DNA from: Rhynochetos jubatus
Lineage: Eukaryota > Chordata > Aves > Eurypygiformes > Rhynochetidae
Length of the DNA: 64,000 nt
Direction: 5' to 3'
Assembly: GCA_027574665.1 (NCBI GenBank)
Contig: CM050654.1
Span: forward strand, 36,971,722-37,035,721
Both the position numbers and the translations under genes were made by a program. Below, piece after piece: positions 47,496-64,000 of this stretch. How positions within the stretch are numbered: position 1 is the first letter of the stretch; each line of letters opens with the position of its first letter. The notes under the pieces were generated by a model, which made no database searches, had not been told where the DNA came from, and saw only the letters and a program-made list of their open reading frames with translations.

Positions 47496-48219
47496 TGTAT
47501 TGGGTTTGCACAGCAAGGTCTTGGTAGCATGGTGCAACCCACGGTGAGGCCAGCTGTGCCCTGCAGCCATGGAGGCTCACGGGGTGGCACAGACCCCCCT
47601 GCAGCCCGGGGAGGACCCCACGCCAGAGCAGAGGGATGCCCGAAGGAGGCTGTGACCCTGTGGGCAGCCTGCGCTGAAGCAGGCTGCTCCTGAAGGCTGC
47701 ACCCTGTGGAGGGGACCTGTGCGGGAGCAGTTCATGGAGAACTGCAGCCCCTGGGAAGGACTCAGGTTGGAGAAATTGGTGGAGGACTGTCTCCTGTGGG
47801 AGGGACCCCACCCTGGAACAGGTCAGAGTGTGAGGATCCTCCCCTGAGGAGGAAGGAGCTGCAGAGACATGTGATGGACTGACCACAACTCCCTTTCCCT
47901 GACCCTCTGCGCTGCTCTGGGGGAGGAGGGAGAGAGATGGGGAGCAAAGCTGAGCCTAGGAAGAAGAGAGCGGTGAGGGGAAGTTGTGTTTAAGTTTTGG
48001 TTTCAGTTCTCTTTTACTCTTGATATGATTGGTGATGAACTAATTTCCCCAAGTTAAGTTTGTTTTGCCCACAACTGTAACTGTTGAGTGATTCTTCCAT
48101 GTCCTTATCTTGACCCACAAGCCTTTTGTTATGTTTTCTCTACCCTGCCCAGCTGAGGAGGGCAGGGACAGACCAGCTTTAGGGGGCACCTGGCCTTCAG
48201 CCAGGGTCAGCCCACCACA
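47496..48219 (+). mobile_element. Solo LTR, avian ERVL-like, plus strand, in SPOPL intron 1
   Basis: A 724-bp solo LTR beginning TGTATTGGGTTTGCACAGCA and ending GTCAGCCCACCACA, with TG...CA termini. The interior includes AGGACTGTCTCCTGTGGGAG, AAGTTAAGTTTGTTTTGCCC, CTTATCTTGACCCACAAGCC and CACCTGGCCTTCAGCCAGGG. This order matches an avian ERVL-type LTR family I recall, different from the TGTGCTGG type at 31717-32295. It is more GC-rich than the surrounding intron. It lies in the same direction as SPOPL, so any residual promoter or splice donor could feed into the gene. There are no viral genes beside it. Confidence 0.85.
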
Positions 48220-51200
48220 GATGGCTTGAAGTTTAACACAAGTATTTGAATAGGAATGTGCTTGCATTGATTCCTAAGTAAAATATGCTTTGAGAAATCC
48301 CTCTTTTTCTGTTATTTCTGCTTACTTGCCCACTACTGCTTTGCAATTTGTACTTGGCTCCATGAAGATCCTGATTCAAGAGAGACTGGTCTACTTGGCA
48401 GAGTGATTAGGAGGTGAAACCAATACCTTCCATAAGAGACCGGTGGAAGAAGTGAGAAGCCCATCATGTTTGGGGTCTGGGAGTACAGATAAAGTAAAAT
48501 ACCTTTGAGCTTTTCTTCCCTCCTTTGAAGTAACATAATGAAAGAAAACTGTAGAATCAGCAGGCTGCTGCGCTGCAATCAGTAAGGGCATATCACTTCA
48601 TTAAAACAAACCCAAACCCCTCCAAACCAGCCACACAAACAACAGAGCTACTTGACACGCTTCAAAAATACGTCCCTAATTTCCATTTTGAAAGCCAGAA
48701 AACTTTTGCCCTCATCCATTATAACTTGTTTTAGCATTCCCAGTGCATCTTTCCTCTGATGGCCAGAGCCTTCTGCCTGGCAAAGTGGCCACGCTGACTG
48801 GCTTGCTAAGCCTTGTCTGGACAGGCATGGCACTGCCTGAAAACTCTCAGAGGTATTACCTGATCGTGTCCTGTCACCTCTGATGCTTTGCTCGCGGTAG
48901 CCTGCAGAACAATAAATGCAGGTTGTAGCATGAACATTGTCCCTCTAAGTTGTTTCATCCTGCAGATAGCAGGCCTGTGTCCTACACTTGATTTAATTCC
49001 ACCCAGTCATTCCCTGACTGGTTTTGCAAACTGAGCTCTGGCTCTTCCCAGCCTTTTGATGTAATAGGCTGCAATGAGGGTTTGGTAATTAAAAAAGCCC
49101 TTTTGTCAGAGATTATTACAATGGCTAATCAATGATTCATAAACACTCTTCCAAGTGGTGTTTGGTCTTCTCCCTGAGCAGAGTACGTAGAACAAAAGGT
49201 GAGCGTGTAATTGCATCTTTTTCTCTTCACCTTCAGTCTGCCCATGCGATGTCCACTTTGCGCTGGTGACCATCGGTGGCTGCAGGAGCGGATAGGGTAT
49301 GCAGTGGCCAAATTGGTCTGGCCATCAGCCTGGGGCTGAAAAAATCCTTCCCCAAACACCTGTACACTTCAGGGATAGCATCTTTGAAGCTTGTGTTCTC
49401 TCTCACCTTGTAGTTTGGTGTAAATATCCTCACATCCCCACCCAAATCCTGACTAATGGAATAAGTGAAGGGCAGATCAGCAGTACTGCACAACTTGCCC
49501 TGCTGTTACCTGGCAGTCTTTTAGTATATCGTAACAGACATCTGATGCTTTGTTTATTCATTCTCCATTGTTCAGTTTGCTGTTGGTTGGCCTCTTAATT
49601 TTTTTAAAACTATGCATCCAGGCATATTAAAAAATAAGGCTGCTCTTCAATGCAGGCTCCCAGTACGGTATCAAACTGTTCAAAGTTACTGCTTCCTTCC
49701 AGTTTTCCCAATCTAAAAATTTTATTGACTTAGTAAATCCATACCAAAAACAAGTGAGATACATCTTTGAGGAACAGATTTGTATCAGGAGCTCATGAAA
49801 ATCAGTTGTCTGGTCCTGATGCTGTAGCGAGAAACTTTACAAAACGCTGAAGCTATCCGGAAGGATCTGAAAAGCATACGTATGTAAACCCATGGCTTCT
49901 GTCAGAATCTGAGATAAACAATAAAAGCCACGCAGCAGGTGGAAGCAGCCTCTGAAGTACAAATGCCCTGGATAGAACAGGTACAGAGACAAGGCAGCAG
50001 GCAGGCCTGAAAATAATTGAAAATAACCACCTTTGCTTAGAGTTAAATTCTCAGTCAATCAAGCTGATTTAGCTGTGAGACAGGAGGGGGCAGATAACTG
50101 CTGAGAGCTGGCATAAGGTCACCGGACATTTTCTAAAGAGGATACTGTACAGCAGTTATTTTCAGCCTTTTTCAATTTAGAGACCTCTGCAGAGCAGACT
50201 TGGCTCAGATCTGCTGCTGCTTCGTGGTTACTAGGAGCTGACTGCTCTAATGGACTGAAAAAACTGAGGAACAGATTAGAGCTGAGACAGTCCTCTGTGT
50301 GTCATGGAAATGACAGATTAAGGAATGGCCTGTGTTTTCGTCTTGGCTTTAGATCTGGAGAACTGAAGAAGAGCAAACAGGTTCAGTAAGGCTGTTCTGA
50401 CACTTTCAGGGTATGGTTCTATATAAAATACATCCCGGTAACAGCTTCAGTTGTTAACACTGAATAGGGTGTGCTTACAGAAATAATGGTAATACAAGTA
50501 CCACTGTATGCTTTATGAAGGTGGCATGTTCATGTGTATCCTTCCCAGGAATTGTACTCTTGAGTAGCTCTGTACAGAGGATCAAATTGTAAACCTGTAA
50601 ATGAGAATTATATAAACACAGCTACTGCAATACATATGATTCCTGCTTTAAAAAATACAGGGCAAGCAAGTTCTGTTGTTTTAAATTTAGGGTGGCTGTT
50701 TGTTACTAGTTATAATCAATTGAAAGTACTAATTAATTACTGAAGACTACCATAAGTAAATACAAGTTTTATTTGGAAAGGAAAATCCTAGTTCTTATGT
50801 GAGGCAGCTGAACTGTGTGTTTATGATTACACTTGAGTGTCTCAATGATCCATATCTTGCAGGAGACCTATTCAGTGATTCTTTTTCTTTTCATTTTGTC
50901 ACGGTAAATCTGTTAAGAGATCTGATTGTATAGCATCTGCTTCCTCATCTGATAAAAGCTGAGAATGAGTTTGGTTTTCAAGGTTTTTATACGTGTTTAA
51001 TTCAGAGCGATTCCCATGTCAGCAGACTTTAATGTGGAAGGGCTAATTCATCTCCCAAGTGAGTGAGAAGAGGTACAGGAAAGGCAGGAGGGAAAGCATT
51101 CAGCGAGGATCATAGCGCTTCGCAGAGTATTCTTCTTCTTCCCATAAGAATAATTAACTCGTTCGCATCATGACTGAGTTGTGTGTGGCCTTGCAGTGCC

Positions 51201-52437
51201 TTCTTACCAGCGTTTGCATAAAACCTTGTTTTGAAGTGTTGCCCATCCCTGAAGGAACAGTTCCAACATGATCGGTGATGTGCAATTGCATCTTTAGAGT
51301 AAGACAGTGCTGTTCTATCACAAGTAAAAAGATGTATATGGTGAAGCACTCAAATGCTGCAGAAAGATTTGTCGTCTTCTGATCTTGTTGCAGGATATGT
51401 TTAAAGAGACTTCTGCGTTGAGAGAAAACGTTTTGTGACAGAAACAATTGTGACTTCCATCTGCTTTGATCAGGGTTCATTTCACTTCTTTTTAGCAACT
51501 TAATGGAGCTGCTTAAGTGAGAAGCTGTGCTTCTGGCAGGAACCTCTAAAGATGACAGCGAGCCCTTAGCTATGTTCAAAGGCTAGTGCAAGTAGTCTGG
51601 CTACGTGCCTTGGCTAGATCTGGGCATGGGGCTCAATTTCCAGTGGGGAGGAGAAATTGTAGTGCTCTGTTGGGTGATAATCCATAACAAAATTGCTTTA
51701 CTTGCTATTAGAAAGTTTGTCAGAGTTGGTGAGTTGACTTAAACTGTTTTTCAGCTTCGTGCTTTGGTAAGGGAAGGAGCATGTGATTGTGGTGACTATA
51801 GTTCTTCGGTCAAATCTGCTGGTATTCAAGATACAAGGCAACTATGAAAGCTGTGAAGAAAATACTGTTTTAAGTGCAAGTTTAATTTCTTACCCTCCCT
51901 TGAGGAATCCCAGGATTGTTTGAACCCATTGTACTCCCAGCTGGCTAGGTGCTCTTTGAGAACTGAATGATGCCTGTGTGGATATTGGTACTAATAACGG
52001 AGTGTTCGTGGGGCTCTGGTTACTCTCCAAATCAAAGGAGAAGATCACGACGGAAGTTATAACATGGCTAGAGGGATCAAGGTGATAATTTGCAAAGGTG
52101 ATGCTGAAATAGTATCGTTAGTGGTATTGTTATCATGCATAGGCACTTGCTTGTATGAAGTACGGCACTGAGGGTTCAGCTTGCGGATCTTGAGTACAAG
52201 AGGTCATTAGTGACTGTGACACCCAGCGTGTCTAAATAACAAAGGTATTGTCCCCTTGTCAAGAGAGGACATAATTTTCAGATGCATTGTTTAGTAAACA
52301 GTGATATGGATGTCAAAGTAAGGATTTTCTTATTTCCATGCTTAGAAAGGTTAAACAAAATATATTAATTGCTTTTTTAGGAGAATTACTGAAGTTTGGA
52401 TTGCTATCTTGATACTATAAACCTGCAATAAGTGGCA

Positions 52438-63752
<11,315 letters not shown>

Positions 63753-64000
63753 GTAAGTAATTGACTCCTGAGTATTCAAACCTGATTTTTGCTTGTGGAA
63801 TGTTCATGTAAAAAAAAAAACCAAACCCAAACCAAAAACCTACTGTCTGTCTTCAGATTGATATGTATTTTGACTTTTTTAAACTATGAGAAACGGATCT
63901 CATCAGAAATGGAGAAAGATGGGAAAGAATAGACTCCCTTTAGCAGTAGAAGGCTGATAATATCTATCTTGATCAGAAATGTTTCAGATATTAATTATAT
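63753..64000 (+). other. SPOPL intron 8 (5' part)
   Basis: Begins GTAAGT and runs off the window. Only an A-rich AAAACC-type tract is seen (63810-63840). Confidence 0.9.

Larger units (their letters stand above)
34486..52380 (+). other. SPOPL intron 1 (about 17.9 kb)
   Basis: It runs from the GTACGT donor in the CpG island to the AATTGCTTTTTTAG acceptor before exon 2. It contains a CR1 3' end, a 12-bp minisatellite, a sense-strand solo LTR and several A-rich runs. I found no nested gene. Open frames inside it (for example 46042-46281, 41079-41334, 51154-51579 minus) have no domain or splice support. Confidence 0.65.

Noticed and set aside
47488-47886. 132-codon open frame on the minus strand, proline/serine-rich
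   Set aside because: It is the antisense of the solo LTR at 47496-48219.

Overview
This window is vertebrate nuclear DNA, almost certainly from a bird. It is AT-leaning and mostly non-coding. It has one multi-exon gene with GT-AG introns, one CpG island, CR1 LINE remnants with the avian 3' end (GATTCTATGA), and three solo LTRs of the avian ERVL-like kind with 5-bp flanking repeats. I cannot name the species.

Layout. Positions 1 to about 33,880 are intergenic. I found no convincing coding exon there. They hold two solo LTRs, both on the minus strand (2010-2733 and 31717-32295), and decayed ancient repeats: a MIR-like SINE, a tRNA-like SINE relic, a small element with terminal inverted repeats, a possible hAT piece, L2/CR1-type tails, and simple-sequence tracts. 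A CpG island at about 33,880-34,830 is the promoter and first, non-coding exon of the only gene. It has an ETS site, GC boxes and CGG/CAG repeats, and no TATA box is visible.

The gene is SPOPL (speckle-type POZ protein-like), plus strand, entering from the island and running off the right edge. Seven coding exons are readable: 52438-52515, 52667-52788, 53055-53206, 57130-57257, 61659-61836, 61934-61989 and 63630-63752. They join in frame into 279 residues covering the N-terminal tail, the whole MATH domain and the first part of the BTB domain. The rest of the BTB domain, the BACK region and the C-terminus (roughly 110 residues by family length) lie beyond the window. Intron 1 (about 17.9 kb) contains a perfect 12-bp minisatellite, a sense-strand solo LTR and a CR1 3' end. 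Intron 4 contains a longer, internally deleted CR1.

How it works: SPOPL is a paralogue of SPOP and a substrate adaptor of Cullin-3 RING ubiquitin ligases. The MATH domain binds substrates and the BTB domain mediates dimerisation and CUL3 binding. The pocket residues known from SPOP (Y87, F102, Y123, W131, F133) are all present.

I found no evidence of a novel multi-gene system. The points worth a second look are local: the minisatellite, the LTR insertions, upstream ORFs and triplet repeats in the leader, a recursive-splice-like junction at coding exon 5, and a few ancient repeat relics.
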